NCBI RefSeq assembly: GCF_900103875.1
Contig: NZ_LT629705.1
Span: forward strand, 4,225,001 to 4,289,000
Source of the DNA: Pseudomonas arsenicoxydans
GTDB taxonomy: Bacteria; Pseudomonadota; Gammaproteobacteria; Pseudomonadales; Pseudomonadaceae
DNA length: 64,000 nt
Direction: 5' to 3'
Every line of letters begins with the position of its first letter. Position 1 is the first letter of the stretch. The translations under genes and the position numbers were made by a program. The notes below the pieces were generated by a model that saw only the letters and a list, made by a program, of their open reading frames with translations, was not told where the DNA came from and searched no databases. Positions 10,033-18,602 of the stretch are shown here, piece after piece.

Positions 10033-10314
10033 TCAGTCCTGACGGCTGGTCACTTCCAGCAGGTGGTAACCGAACTGGGTCTTGACCGGGCCTTGCACCA
10101 CGTTGATCGGTGCGCTGAACACTACGGCGTCGAATTCCTTGACCATCTGGCCTGGACCGAACGAACCCAGGTCGCCGCCTTGACGGCTGGACGGGCACGT
10201 GGAGTTGGCTTTGGCAACTTCGGCGAAGTCAGCGCCGCCCTCGATCTGGGCTTTGAGTTCGTTGCACTTGGCTTCCGAGGCAACCAGGATGTGACGGGCA
10301 GTGGCTTTGGCCAT
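10033..10314 (-). CDS. ppiC: Parvulin-type peptidyl-prolyl cis-trans isomerase
   Basis: A 93-residue stand-alone rotamase with no signal peptide, so cytoplasmic. The fold is marked by ARHILV at the start, the GADFAEVAKANSTCPS helix, the GGDLGSFGPGQMVKEFD segment and the terminal TQFGYHLLEV strand. Length and sequence match E. coli PpiC. A strong AAAGGAG ribosome site lies 10 bases before the ATG. It appears monocistronic. Confidence 0.95.
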   Translation of the reverse strand: MAKATARHILVASEAKCNELKAQIEGGADFAEVAKANSTCPSSRQGGDLGSFGPGQMVKEFDAVVFSAPINVVQGPVKTQFGYHLLEVTSRQD

Positions 10315-10412
10315 GGGGAAATACTCCTTTCAATATTCAGTAAAGTGGTGAGCCTACCGGATTCAGTGGGCTAATTCTCCCCCAAAGTTCCGCTCGGCCG
10401 TCCGGCGCTCGA

Positions 10413-11294
10413 TTACAGACCGGCATTTCTCAAGCGTTCGGCGTGCTGAACATACAGGGCCACAGGGTCGATGCCTTTGCGGAGCAGTCCGGCCGTCTGG
10501 TTAAGGCTGTCCAGATGATCCAGCGGGTAGTCGGAACGGATCACCTTCCCCAGGTGGGAGCTGTAGCGACCGACCATGCCGTCATTCTGCTCGGCTTCAG
10601 TGGTGAAGTAACCGGAAAAGGCGCGCAGAAACCCGTGCAGCGGATCGAGTGCGTTAAGTCCTTCGTCGAGAATGTTGCCCTGCAGCGTGCCGCTCCAAGA
10701 GTAGTAGCGAACCCCATTAACCTGGTCGCGCCCCTTGCCGCCCCACGTCTTTGGCAGCCCTTGTGGGTATTTGTCGTTGAAAACCCCCACGCCTTCGGTA
10801 GTCAGTGAGTTGAGAGCGGCGATGGCGTTTTGCGGCATTTGATGATTGCCGCTGAGCAGTGAGAGGAAATCGGCGAACAATGTGGCAACCGTGGCAGCGA
10901 CATGCTCCGGCAGGCGGCCGGGCGTTAACGCCTTGCGCAGGAAGTCGGCCAGTTCCGAGCCGTGGTTCGGTCCGCTGACGGAGGTTACAGAAGCGATAAC
11001 CTCGGGTGCGACCGCTGCCGCGTAACGGGCAGCGAGTGCACCCTGGCTGTGGCCGATCAGGTTGACCTGGCTGGCACCGGTGCCTTCCAGCACCCGTTCG
11101 ATTTGTGCCAATAGTTGGTCACCACGGGCTTCATTGCTATGGGTAGCCGAGAGGTGAGGGATAAAGACTCTTGCACCAGCACTTCTAAGGGCCTGCTTGA
11201 CGCCGTGAAAGAGTTCGACATTGCCGATGCGATCGAAGCCGAAAAGTCCGTGGATCAGCAGGATCGGGTACTGAGTGGTTGCATTCCGTAGCAT
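10413..11294 (-). CDS. Lipase of the Pseudomonas family I type, without signal peptide or disulfide
   Basis: A 293-residue alpha/beta hydrolase aligning by eye with the mature part of Pseudomonas secreted triacylglycerol lipases. It has the oxyanion strand YPILLIHGLFGFDRIG, the nucleophile elbow GHSQG (Ser about 83), an acid in QNDGMVG (Asp about 238) and His in LDHLDS (about 260). There is no signal peptide and not one cysteine; the two disulfide positions of P. aeruginosa LipA are replaced (TWGGKG and GRYSSH). The start at 11294 is preferred over the ATG two codons earlier because AAGGA is then 7 bases away. It probably acts inside the cell or leaves by another route. Its substrate is unknown. 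Confidence 0.88.
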   Translation of the reverse strand: MLRNATTQYPILLIHGLFGFDRIGNVELFHGVKQALRSAGARVFIPHLSATHSNEARGDQLLAQIERVLEGTGASQVNLIGHSQGALAARYAAAVAPEVIASVTSVSGPNHGSELADFLRKALTPGRLPEHVAATVATLFADFLSLLSGNHQMPQNAIAALNSLTTEGVGVFNDKYPQGLPKTWGGKGRDQVNGVRYYSWSGTLQGNILDEGLNALDPLHGFLRAFSGYFTTEAEQNDGMVGRYSSHLGKVIRSDYPLDHLDSLNQTAGLLRKGIDPVALYVQHAERLRNAGL

Positions 11295-11594
11295 GTTCAT
11301 TCCTTTTTCTCGGTGGTTGAGAGGGGTGGCTCAGATGGGTGGATATGGGCTCACTCTAAAGCACACTGGCAGCTCCGCGGTGTATGAAGAGTCCGCTGTA
11401 AGCTGATGAAAAAGTTATAGAAAGTGTAGGAAAACTCGAAATACCCTGAGGTCCTGTTCGGAATATCTGGACATCTTTATGTACCAAGCGAGGCGCATAG
11501 CAGCAACGGCCTACTTCCCGTAGGTCATTTGCCGGTCAGAGGATTCGCTTTTCAGATGCCAGCCCTCTGTCGAGGGCTGGTTGCAGGGGAAGGG
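11295..11594. other. Intergenic region between lipase and DAHP synthase genes
   Basis: No gene is seen in these 300 bases. They should hold the lipase promoter on the minus strand, which could not be assigned confidently. At 11559-11580 there is a perfect 9-bp stem (CCAGCCCTC-tgtc-GAGGGCTGG). Confidence 0.6.
11559..11580 (-). terminator. Hairpin downstream of the DAHP synthase gene
   Basis: A perfect 9-bp stem with a TGTC loop starts 15 bases after the DAHP synthase stop. No clear U-tract follows on the minus strand, so it may be a weak terminator or an mRNA-end stabiliser. Confidence 0.5.
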
Positions 11595-12683
11595 CTATGC
11601 CGGGAGTTGGACGCTGTCCCGAGCCCGGAGCCGGTCGGCGGCTTGGCGCAGTAATTGTTCAGTCGTGCCCCAGCCGAGGCAGCCATCGGTGACCGAAACC
11701 CCGTAACGCAGCGTCGGGCTCAAGGGCTGGCAGCCTTCGAACAGGTGACTCTCGATCATCATGCCTACCAGCGACTGGTCGCCTTGCAGGCGTTGCTCAA
11801 GCACGTCGTTGAACACGGCAGGCTGACGAGCCGGGTCTTTGCCACTGTTGGCATGGCTGCAGTCAACCATGATCCGCGCCGGGATCTTGAGTCGAGTCAA
11901 GTCACTGCGTATTTGCGCAACGTTGTCGCGATCGTAGTTCGGCCCGCGATGACCACCGCGCAACACCAGGTGGGTGTCGGGATTGCCTGGGGTTTGAACA
12001 ATCGCAGGGTGCCCCTGGCTGTCGACACCGAAATGGCGATGCGGGTGCGCGGCCGAGCGCATGGCGTCGCTGGCAACCGTGACGCCGCCATCGGTGCCAT
12101 TCTTGAAGCCGACCGGCATGCCGAGGCCGCTGGCCATTTCCCGGTGGATCTGCGATTCGGTCGTGCGGGCGCCGATAGCGACCCAGCTCAACAGATCGTC
12201 GAAGTAGCCAGCCGCCATCGGTTGCAGCAGCTCGGTAGCAACCGGCAAGCCGAGTTGAAGCATTTCGCGCATCAGTTCGCGGGACAAGGTCAGGCCACCG
12301 GCCATGTCGTCACTGCCATCCAGATGCGGGTCGTAGGCCAGGCCTTTCCAGCCGACCGTGGTGCGAGGCTTTTCGACATAGGCGCGCATTACCAGCAGCA
12401 TTTGATCGCTGACGTCGGCGGCGAGGCGGGCTAGATTGGCCGCGTATTCGAGCGCGGAATGCGGATCGTGAATCGAGCAGGGACCGACGATGATCAGCAA
12501 ACGGGCGTCTTCACCGTTGAGAATCGCGCGAACAGCCTGGCGATGTGCGGCGACTTGCTGGGTCAATGCGTGGGTGAGGGGCAGTTGCTGTTTGAGTTGC
12601 AATGAGCTGGGCAGGCGCAGGGTCAGCGCTTCATTGGCAGGGCTCAAGGTGGACAGCGGCAGTGCGGAGACGGACGAGTTCAT
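11595..12683 (-). CDS. aroF: Class I 3-deoxy-7-phosphoheptulonate (DAHP) synthase
   Basis: A 362-residue enzyme joining phosphoenolpyruvate and erythrose-4-phosphate, the first step of the shikimate pathway. Diagnostic segments are VGPCSIHD (about 65), RTTVGWKGLAYDP, the phosphate-binding RGGHRGPNYD and the metal-binding DCSHANSGKD. Length fits the E. coli AroF/G/H class. Which aromatic amino acid inhibits it cannot be read here, so the isozyme letter is tentative. An AGGA site precedes the ATG. Upstream on the same strand lie a 42-residue leader with an aromatic-rich run and an intrinsic terminator, so the gene is probably controlled by attenuation. Confidence 0.93.
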   Translation of the reverse strand: MNSSVSALPLSTLSPANEALTLRLPSSLQLKQQLPLTHALTQQVAAHRQAVRAILNGEDARLLIIVGPCSIHDPHSALEYAANLARLAADVSDQMLLVMRAYVEKPRTTVGWKGLAYDPHLDGSDDMAGGLTLSRELMREMLQLGLPVATELLQPMAAGYFDDLLSWVAIGARTTESQIHREMASGLGMPVGFKNGTDGGVTVASDAMRSAAHPHRHFGVDSQGHPAIVQTPGNPDTHLVLRGGHRGPNYDRDNVAQIRSDLTRLKIPARIMVDCSHANSGKDPARQPAVFNDVLEQRLQGDQSLVGMMIESHLFEGCQPLSPTLRYGVSVTDGCLGWGTTEQLLRQAADRLRARDSVQLPA

Positions 12684-12731
12684 ATTCAGGCTTCCTGGGC
12701 GGGCGGCGGGTTCTGTCCCGCGCGCTCGGCC

Positions 12732-12884
12732 CTACTGGGGTGTTCGACAATTAGCCGGATTGGCTGCGTGTGTGTGCTTGCCACCTGTGGGTGACCGATC
12801 GGAGGCGGCAGGCTGTCCCGAGCGGAGGCTGGTAAATCGCCAGGCGGTAAAACTGTCGTGACGGTAATAAGTGGCGTAGTTCAT
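12732..12884 (-). CDS. Second small ORF in the DAHP synthase leader (aromatic-rich start)
   Basis: A 50-codon ORF between the attenuator-like terminator and the DAHP synthase gene. It begins MNYATYYRHDSFTAWRF: three Tyr, two Phe and one Trp in 17 residues. A GAGG site lies about 9 bases before the ATG. The rest is low-complexity and hydrophilic. It could be a second leader peptide or fortuitous; unlike the first leader it is not followed by an obvious terminator. Confidence 0.45.
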   Translation of the reverse strand: MNYATYYRHDSFTAWRFTSLRSGQPAASDRSPTGGKHTHAANPANCRTPQ

Positions 12885-12930
12885 GTTCTGAATCCTCAAG
12901 GTGTCTGGTGTGTTGCTGAAAGTAATGGGG

Positions 12931-12970
12931 CTGAAAAACAAAACCCCCGGTCGGGAGGCCGACCGGGGGT
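12931..12970 (-). terminator. Attenuator-type intrinsic terminator in the DAHP synthase leader
   Basis: On the minus strand a 12-bp GC-rich stem (ACCCCCGGTCGG pairing with CCGACCGGGGGT) with a 4-base loop is followed at once by TTTTGTTTTT. It lies 48 bases after the leader-peptide stop and about 250 bases before the structural gene, as expected of a transcription attenuator. Confidence 0.88.
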
Positions 12971-13018
12971 TGAGAATTCTCTGGTGGCGACCCGTTTAAA
13001 GTGGGCGCCGTGTGGGTA

Positions 13019-13147
13019 TCAGGCGCGCCAGTGGCTAAACCAATACCCAAAATAAAAGCTGACCGGAGCACAAACGTCGTTCACCCGGGCAGCCGCAACC
13101 GAGCGCGGGGCGCTGGCGGTACGAAGCGGTGAGAGGGCGTTGAACAT
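13019..13147 (-). CDS. Aromatic-amino-acid leader peptide of the DAHP synthase gene
   Basis: A 42-residue peptide starting MFNALSPLRTAS and ending with SFYFGYWFSHWRA: seven aromatic residues (three Phe, two Tyr, two Trp) within ten positions, just before the stop. GGAGA lies 7 bases before the ATG. A strong intrinsic terminator follows 48 bases later, and DAHP synthase is next. This is the layout of an amino-acid attenuator: ribosome stalling at the aromatic codons when charged Phe, Tyr or Trp tRNA is scarce would favour an antiterminator. The competing antiterminator pairing has not been worked out. Confidence 0.85.
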   Translation of the reverse strand: MFNALSPLRTASAPRSVAAARVNDVCAPVSFYFGYWFSHWRA

Positions 13148-13203
13148 GGTTTGTCTCCGATGGATGCGCTGAGCTTACTAGAGGCCGGTGCGCGGTTTCA
13201 ATC

Positions 13204-13236
13204 AGAAAATGCTATCGATTGCAGACGGCATTTTCT
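13204..13236. promoter_or_regulatory. Inverted repeat between the divergent leader and nitrilase genes
   Basis: AGAAAATGC and GCATTTTCT are separated by 15 bases, in the 161-base gap between the divergent DAHP synthase leader and the nitrilase-family gene. The symmetry and position suggest an operator. A TTGAAA -35-like element for the leader overlaps its left side. The binding protein is unknown. Confidence 0.5.
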
Positions 13237-13308
13237 ATCGCTTGAGTGCGTCAGGGTTTATGACACACTTTGCCTTCAGCCCAATTTGCAGCGTTACCAG
13301 GACGAACC

Positions 13309-14067
13309 ATGACGACACTGACCATTGCTGCCGCTCAGTCAATCTCCATCGCCGGTGATCTCGCCGCCAATATAGTCTGGCATCAGCGCTTCATGCAGGT
13401 GGCAGCGGAGCGGGGCGTCCAGTTGCTGGTCTTTCCTGAATTGTCGCTGACCGGATACGAGCGCGGACTGGCAGCGCAACTGGCGATTGCACCCGATGCC
13501 GAGGTGCTGCAACCGCTGCGCGATTTCGCGAGGGAAGTCGGTGTGACAAGCGTGGTCGGAATGCCGATTCGCCTGACGGACGATTCACCGGTATTGATCG
13601 GTGCGTTGGTCCTCGGCGCCGACGGTTCGCTTGCGGTCTACAGCAAGCAGCATCTGCATCCGGGCGAGGAGGTGGCGTTCGCACCGGGAACGGGCGGTTC
13701 GACATTGACGGTCGGTGCTGACACCGTCGCGTTGGCGGTGTGCGCCGATTTTTCTCACGCCAGCCATGCCGCAGCGGCGGCGGAACAAGGCGCTCACTTA
13801 TATGCCGCGGGCGTGCTGATCACCGAAAATGGCTACGCGCCGGACACCGCCATCCTGCAAGGCTATGCGAGCGCCCATTCGATGGCCGTGCTCATGGCAA
13901 ACCACGCTGGTGCGACCGGGGGATGGGAGTCGGCAGGGCGCAGTGCCATCTGGGCGCAGGACGGTTCGCTGATTGCCGCAGCGCCGGGCACCGGGAACCT
14001 TCTGGTCATCGCTCGCCGCGACGCTACGGGATGGGAAGGGCAAGTCGTCCAGGTTGCGCAGGCGTGA
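13309..14067 (+). CDS. Carbon-nitrogen hydrolase (nitrilase superfamily)
   Basis: A 252-residue hydrolase with the Glu-Lys-Cys triad of the nitrilase superfamily: Glu in FPELSLTGYE, Lys in YSKQHLHPGE and Cys in VCADFSH. Members cleave amides, omega-amides or carbamoyl groups. The start at 13309 (MTTLTIAAAQS) has an AGGA site 7 bases upstream. The next gene, a GNAT acetyltransferase, overlaps its stop by four bases (GTGA), so the two form a unit. The substrate cannot be read from the sequence. Confidence 0.9.
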   Translation: MTTLTIAAAQSISIAGDLAANIVWHQRFMQVAAERGVQLLVFPELSLTGYERGLAAQLAIAPDAEVLQPLRDFAREVGVTSVVGMPIRLTDDSPVLIGALVLGADGSLAVYSKQHLHPGEEVAFAPGTGGSTLTVGADTVALAVCADFSHASHAAAAAEQGAHLYAAGVLITENGYAPDTAILQGYASAHSMAVLMANHAGATGGWESAGRSAIWAQDGSLIAAAPGTGNLLVIARRDATGWEGQVVQVAQA

Positions 14068-14510
14068 CGGGGTTTGAGTTACGTCCGGCAACCTCCGGGG
14101 ATCTGGCATTCGCGCGTGACCTGACCTGTCGCAACATGCTGCGCTATTACATCCAGAATGATTTGCTCTGGCTGGACGAGGCATTCGATGTGGCTTGGGC
14201 AGGGCGCGAGAACTGGTTGATTGTCCGTGACGGTGTCGTGCTGGGCTATGTGAGCCTGAGTCGTGATGCAAAAGCCCTGTATATCCGCGAATTGCACGTG
14301 CTCGAAGCATTTCAGGGGCAGGGAAGCGGTTCCTGGGCGATCGATCAGGTATTCGCCATGGCAAGCAAGGAGCGGCGTCCGGCATTACGCCTGACAGTTT
14401 TTGAAACGAATCCGGTGAAAGCGCTCTACGAACGAAAAGGGCTGAGGGTGGTCGGTCAGGACGAGTGTTTCCTGAGAATGCAGCGCGATGTCGATGCGCT
14501 CCGTCGCTGA
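14064..14510 (+). CDS. GNAT-family N-acetyltransferase
   Basis: A 148-residue acetyltransferase starting at a GTG that overlaps the stop of the nitrilase-family gene (GTGA), which decides the start. GNAT features: FELRPATSGDLAFARDL at the N-terminus, the acetyl-CoA loop region LEAFQGQGSGSWAID, and the terminal FETNPVKALYERKGLRVVG that closes the fold. The pyrophosphate loop (QGQGSG) is close to the usual Q/R-x-x-G-x-G/A. The acceptor is unknown; coupling to the hydrolase suggests a shared small-molecule pathway. Confidence 0.88.
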   Translation: MTGFELRPATSGDLAFARDLTCRNMLRYYIQNDLLWLDEAFDVAWAGRENWLIVRDGVVLGYVSLSRDAKALYIRELHVLEAFQGQGSGSWAIDQVFAMASKERRPALRLTVFETNPVKALYERKGLRVVGQDECFLRMQRDVDALRR

Positions 14511-14637
14511 AACGCGCTTGCGACAAGCCTTTCAAGATGTATTGAAACTTTTTATATGACGCTTGCCGCTAGGTCTGCCAGTTGCTTTTTGCTAAGGTGT
14601 CCGGCAACCCAATAAGACCATATCGCGAGGTGTCTGC

Positions 14638-15279
14638 TTGATTAGGGTGCTAGTAGTCGATGACCATGATCTCGTTCGTACAGGCATTACACGAATGCTG
14701 GCTGACATCGATGGCCTGCAAGTAGTCGGCCAGGCTGAGTCCGGGGAAGAATCCCTGCTTAAAGCGCGTGAGTTGAAACCCGATGTGGTGCTGATGGACG
14801 TCAAGATGCCGGGGATCGGCGGTCTTGAAGCCACGCGCAAATTGTTGCGCAGCCACCCGGACATCAAAGTCGTAGCGGTCACCGTGTGCGAGGAAGATCC
14901 GTTTCCTACGCGCCTGTTGCAGGCAGGTGCCGCGGGTTATCTAACCAAAGGTGCAGGTTTGCCGGAAATGGTCCAGGCGATCCGCCTGGTGTTCGCCGGC
15001 CAACGCTATATCAGCCCGCAGATAGCCCAGCAATTGGCGATCAAATCCTTTCAGCCGACTAACGATTCGCCCTTCGATGCTTTGTCGGAGCGTGAGATCC
15101 AGATCGCATTGATGATTGTCGGCTGCCAGAAAGTACAGATCATTTCCGACAAGCTCTGCCTGTCGCCAAAAACCGTCAATACTTATCGTTACCGCATCTT
15201 TGAAAAGCTTTCGATCAGCAGTGATGTCGAGCTGACGCTGTTGGCAGTTCGTCACGGAATGGTCGATGCCAGCCTCTGA
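14638..15279 (+). CDS. gacA: Response regulator GacA
   Basis: A 213-residue NarL/FixJ-type regulator: receiver domain with phospho-acceptor Asp in [10 protein letters not shown] (about residue 54), conserved Lys in GYLTKGAG, and a LuxR-type helix-turn-helix ([22 protein letters not shown]). With the GacS kinase it drives rsm small-RNA expression controlling secondary metabolism, biofilm and biocontrol traits. It starts at TTG with GAGGT about 8 bases upstream; a TTG start is known for gacA in this group. uvrC begins 3 bases after the stop, the conserved gacA-uvrC arrangement. Confidence 0.97.
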   Translation: MIRVLVVDDHDLVRTGITRMLADIDGLQVVGQAESGEESLLKARELKPDVVLMDVKMPGIGGLEATRKLLRSHPDIKVVAVTVCEEDPFPTRLLQAGAAGYLTKGAGLPEMVQAIRLVFAGQRYISPQIAQQLAIKSFQPTNDSPFDALSEREIQIALMIVGCQKVQIISDKLCLSPKTVNTYRYRIFEKLSISSDVELTLLAVRHGMVDASL

Positions 15280-15281
15280 AA

Positions 15282-17105
15282 ATGACTGAAGTCTTCGATC
15301 CCAGCGCCTTTCTGTCGACGGTCAGTGGGCGTCCCGGCGTCTATCGCATGTTCGACAGCGATGCGCGCCTGCTGTATGTCGGCAAGGCCAAGAACCTTAA
15401 GAATCGCCTGTCGAGCTACTTTCGAAAATCTGGTCTTGCGCCCAAGACGGCAGCGCTGGTCGCCCGTATCGCCCAGGTCGAAACGACCATTACGGCCAAC
15501 GAAACCGAAGCGTTGCTGCTTGAGCAGACGCTGATCAAGGAGTGGCGTCCGCCGTACAACATCCTGCTGCGCGACGACAAATCGTACCCCTACGTCTTCC
15601 TCTCGGATGGCCAGTTTCCGCGCTTGAGCATCCATCGCGGGGCGAAAAAGGCCAAGGGCAAGTATTTCGGTCCGTACCCCAGCGCTGGCGCGATCCGCGA
15701 AAGCCTGAGTCTGTTGCAAAAGACTTTTTTCGTTCGCCAATGCGAAGACAGCTATTACAAGAACCGGACGCGTCCTTGTCTGCAATACCAGATCAAACGC
15801 TGCAAGGCCCCGTGTGTCGGCCTGGTTGAGCCAGAGGTGTACGCCGAAGACGTTCGTCACTCGGTGATGTTCCTTGAAGGCCGCAGCAATGCGCTGACGG
15901 ACGAGCTGTCCGCGGGCATGGAAGAGGCGGCGATCAATCTCGAATTCGAGCGCGCCGCCGAACTTCGGGATCAGATCTCCCTGCTGCGCCGGGTTCAGGA
16001 TCAACAGAGCATGGAGGGCGGCACAGGCGATATCGATGTGATTGCAGCGTTCGTCAATCCGGGCGGCGCGTGCGTGCACTTGATCAGCGTTCGTGGCGGT
16101 CGAGTGCTGGGCAGCAAGAACTTTTTCCCGCAGGTCGGTATCGACGAAGACGTTTCCGAGGTCATGGCCGCGTTTCTCGGCCAGTATTTCATCACCAGTC
16201 CGGAACGCGACTTGCCGAGCGAACTGATCGTCAACGTGGTTCACGAAGATTTTCCGACGCTGATAACGGCCATCGAAGAGTTGCGCGGTCGCGAGCTGAC
16301 CATCAGCCATCGAGTGCGTGGCACGCGGGCGCGCTGGCAGCAATTGGCGGTCACCAATGCCGAGCAGGCGCTAGGCGCTCGTCTGGCCAATCGTCAGCAC
16401 GTCGCCGCGCGTTTCGATGCCTTGGCCGAAGTGTTGAACCTGGACGAGCCGCCGCAGCGTCTCGAGTGCTATGACATCAGCCACTCCAGCGGCGAAGCGA
16501 CCGTGGCGTCTTGCGTGGTGTTTGGCCCGGAAGGCCCGATCAAGTCCGACTATCGTCGTTACAACATCGAAGGTGTCACTCCGGGCGACGACTATGCAGC
16601 CATGCACCAGGCCCTGACCCGACGCTTCAGCAAACTCAAGGACGGGGAGGGCAAGCTGCCGGACATTCTGTTGGTGGATGGCGGCAAGGGCCAGCTGTCC
16701 ATGGCACGCGACGTACTCAATGAGCTGGCGGTGCCTGACCTGATTCTGCTGGGCGTGGCCAAGGGCGCGACTCGCAAGGCCGGTTTCGAAACCCTGTACC
16801 TCAACGACGCAGCCCACGAATTTACCTTGCGCGGCGATTCCCCCGCGCTGCATTTGATTCAGCAGATACGCGACGAAGCTCACCGTTTCGCCATTACCGG
16901 GCACCGCGCGCGTCGAGGCAAAACCCGGCGTACGTCGACGCTTGAGGGCGTTGCAGGCGTCGGACCGACGCGTCGCCGCGATTTGTTGAAACATTTTGGT
17001 GGATTGCAGGAGCTGTCTCGTGCCAGCATCGAAGAGATCGCCAAAGCACCCGGAATCAGTAAAAAGCTCGCAGAGTTGATTTATGCAAATCTGCACAGCG
17101 AGTAG
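15282..17105 (+). CDS. uvrC: Excinuclease ABC subunit C
   Basis: A 607-residue nucleotide-excision-repair nuclease. It has an N-terminal GIY-YIG domain (GVYRMF ... [14 protein letters not shown]), a cysteine cluster ([13 protein letters not shown]), a UVR motif ([17 protein letters not shown] near 205-225) and an RNase H-like C-nuclease ([19 protein letters not shown]). It ends in tandem helix-hairpin-helix motifs ([27 protein letters not shown]). UvrC makes both incisions around a lesion with UvrB. Length is normal for the family. It is probably transcribed with gacA and pgsA. Confidence 0.97.
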   Translation: MTEVFDPSAFLSTVSGRPGVYRMFDSDARLLYVGKAKNLKNRLSSYFRKSGLAPKTAALVARIAQVETTITANETEALLLEQTLIKEWRPPYNILLRDDKSYPYVFLSDGQFPRLSIHRGAKKAKGKYFGPYPSAGAIRESLSLLQKTFFVRQCEDSYYKNRTRPCLQYQIKRCKAPCVGLVEPEVYAEDVRHSVMFLEGRSNALTDELSAGMEEAAINLEFERAAELRDQISLLRRVQDQQSMEGGTGDIDVIAAFVNPGGACVHLISVRGGRVLGSKNFFPQVGIDEDVSEVMAAFLGQYFITSPERDLPSELIVNVVHEDFPTLITAIEELRGRELTISHRVRGTRARWQQLAVTNAEQALGARLANRQHVAARFDALAEVLNLDEPPQRLECYDISHSSGEATVASCVVFGPEGPIKSDYRRYNIEGVTPGDDYAAMHQALTRRFSKLKDGEGKLPDILLVDGGKGQLSMARDVLNELAVPDLILLGVAKGATRKAGFETLYLNDAAHEFTLRGDSPALHLIQQIRDEAHRFAITGHRARRGKTRRTSTLEGVAGVGPTRRRDLLKHFGGLQELSRASIEEIAKAPGISKKLAELIYANLHSE

Positions 17106-17137
17106 AATGCCACCTCACCTCGTAGCCAGTTGTGCCG

Positions 17138-17698
17138 ATGAATATCCCTAATCTGATTACCGTTCTACGCGTCTTGCTCATCCCGATCTTCATTTTACTG
17201 TTCTACCTGCCTTATCAATGGAGCTACCTGGCCTCCGCCTCGGTCTTCGCATTCGCCGCCGCCACAGACTGGCTGGACGGTTATCTGGCTCGTCGCCTGG
17301 AGCAAAGCACACCGTTCGGGGCGTTCCTGGATCCGGTGGCTGACAAGCTGATGGTGGCCGTTGCGCTGGTGTTGCTGGTGCAAGAGCACGGCAACCTGTG
17401 GCTTACGCTGCCTGCCGCCGTCATCATCGGTCGCGAAATTGTCGTCTCGGCACTGCGAGAGTGGATGGCCGAACTCGGCGCTCGCGCTCACGTCGCCGTG
17501 TCGAACCTGGGCAAATGGAAAACCGCCGCGCAAATGCTCGCGCTGGTGATCCTGCTGGCCAATCCGTCCGACTTCTCCTTTTGGGTCTTGGTCGGTTACG
17601 CCTTGCTGTTGGTGTCTGCGGGCCTGACTTTATGGTCCATGGTCCAATACCTGCGGGCGGCCTGGCCACATCTGAAGACCGACGTGGAAAAGAAATAA
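17138..17698 (+). CDS. pgsA: CDP-diacylglycerol-glycerol-3-phosphate 3-phosphatidyltransferase
   Basis: A 186-residue inner-membrane enzyme making phosphatidylglycerol-phosphate from CDP-diacylglycerol and glycerol-3-phosphate. The CDP-alcohol phosphatidyltransferase motif ([10 protein letters not shown], then [10 protein letters not shown]) is intact, and four to five membrane segments are visible. The ATG at 17138 ([12 protein letters not shown]) is chosen over an in-frame GTG two codons earlier. It lies just after uvrC, as in other pseudomonads. Confidence 0.96.
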   Translation: MNIPNLITVLRVLLIPIFILLFYLPYQWSYLASASVFAFAAATDWLDGYLARRLEQSTPFGAFLDPVADKLMVAVALVLLVQEHGNLWLTLPAAVIIGREIVVSALREWMAELGARAHVAVSNLGKWKTAAQMLALVILLANPSDFSFWVLVGYALLLVSAGLTLWSMVQYLRAAWPHLKTDVEKK

Positions 17699-17718
17699 AA
17701 CTTTTTTGAATCAAAGGG

Positions 17719-17746
17719 TTGACGGGGCTTCTGGATTCTATAGAAT
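17719..17746 (+). promoter_or_regulatory. Sigma-70 type promoter of the tRNA-Gly/tRNA-Cys unit
   Basis: TTGACG and TAGAAT are separated by 16 bases, with the tRNA-Gly gene starting 15 bases further on. A GC-rich discriminator follows the -10 box, typical of stable-RNA promoters. Confidence 0.65.
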
Positions 17747-17761
17747 GCGCCACACCAAGAC

Positions 17762-17837
<76 letters not shown>

Positions 17838-17883
17838 AGTTTGTACGCATTTGTTGTTGAGCAACATGACAGCAAATGTAAGT

Positions 17884-17957
17884 GGCCGAGTAGCAAAATG
17901 GTTATGCAGTGGATTGCAAATCCACCTACGCCGGTTCGATTCCGACCTCGGCCTCCA
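17884..17957 (+). tRNA. tRNA-Cys (anticodon GCA), intact copy and island insertion target
   Basis: A 74-base tRNA with acceptor GGCCGAG/CTCGGCC, anticodon loop ATTGCAAAT, T-loop GTTCGAT and encoded CCA. Its 3' part (from 17910) is repeated at 35657-35704, marking integration of a genomic island into this gene. The copy here remains complete. Confidence 0.97.
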
Positions 17958-17966
17958 CTATAAATA
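17910..17966 (+). repeat. Left attachment repeat (attL) in tRNA-Cys
   Basis: These 57 bases, from the anticodon stem through the CCA end plus nine bases beyond, recur at 35657-35713 with one mismatch in the anticodon (GCA here, GAA there). The terminal 49 bases are identical. This is the classic signature of tyrosine-recombinase integration at a tRNA 3' end. Confidence 0.9.
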
Positions 17967-17967
17967 G

Positions 17968-17998
17968 CCCCGTAGATCAATGATCTACGGGGTTTTTT
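17968..17998 (+). terminator. Intrinsic terminator after tRNA-Cys
   Basis: CCCCGTAGATC-aat-GATCTACGGGG is a perfect 11-bp stem followed by TTTTTT. A diverged copy sits after the attR repeat at 35714. Confidence 0.92.
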
Positions 17999-18219
17999 AT
18001 TGCCCTCGGGAAAGTGGCGTGTTCCGCAATTTTTGGGCGGTGTTCCGCAACTGCGAACGTTGGGGGGACCTGGGATCAGAGTAATGTCAGGCCGTAATCG
18101 GCCGATTCTGTTGAAAAAGTCGGCGTTCGGATTCAGTCTCTTCTACAGAGCCGATCCATAACGGCCGTTCCATCAGAGTTTCGGGCACCATAACGACCTT
18201 AAAAAACAGAACCTCGAAT

Positions 18220-18456
18220 ATGAATCATGAACTTTGGCTGGAACCTGATGGCTGTCAGACCTTTTGTCTAGCCGGTGCTCAAGGTGATGGTGCGCGTGCG
18301 CTTATGCATTCGGAAGCGAAGCTTGTTTGGGAGGTCGAGGCTGAAAGTCATTTCGAAGCGATGACTAAATATTATTCGCACATGCAGTGGGGTGAGTACC
18401 TGACGGACTTTCCTGAACAAGACAAGACTTCCTACAGAAAACTGGGCTGGAAATGA
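18220..18456 (+). CDS. Small hypothetical protein inside the IS1182 element
   Basis: A 78-residue acidic protein (MNHELWLEPDGCQTFCLAG...) containing a YYSHMQWGEYLTDFPEQD segment near the C-terminus. No membrane segment or signal peptide is visible. The ribosome site is weak. It lies between the left inverted repeat and the transposase gene, so it travels with the element as a passenger. The function is not recognised; a role in transposition control or a neutral captured gene are both possible. Confidence 0.6.
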   Translation: MNHELWLEPDGCQTFCLAGAQGDGARALMHSEAKLVWEVEAESHFEAMTKYYSHMQWGEYLTDFPEQDKTSYRKLGWK

Positions 18457-18602
18457 CCAGTCAAGAGTCGGATAAAACTGCGGAACCCTCTCAATCTGAT
18501 AACCACTAGCCATGGTCTGCTTTGGGTCGACTTTGCTAAGAATGGCGCTCCTGTGTCGTCTACGGCAAAATCAGTCTATCGGCCAGCGAGAGAGTACGCA
18601 GC

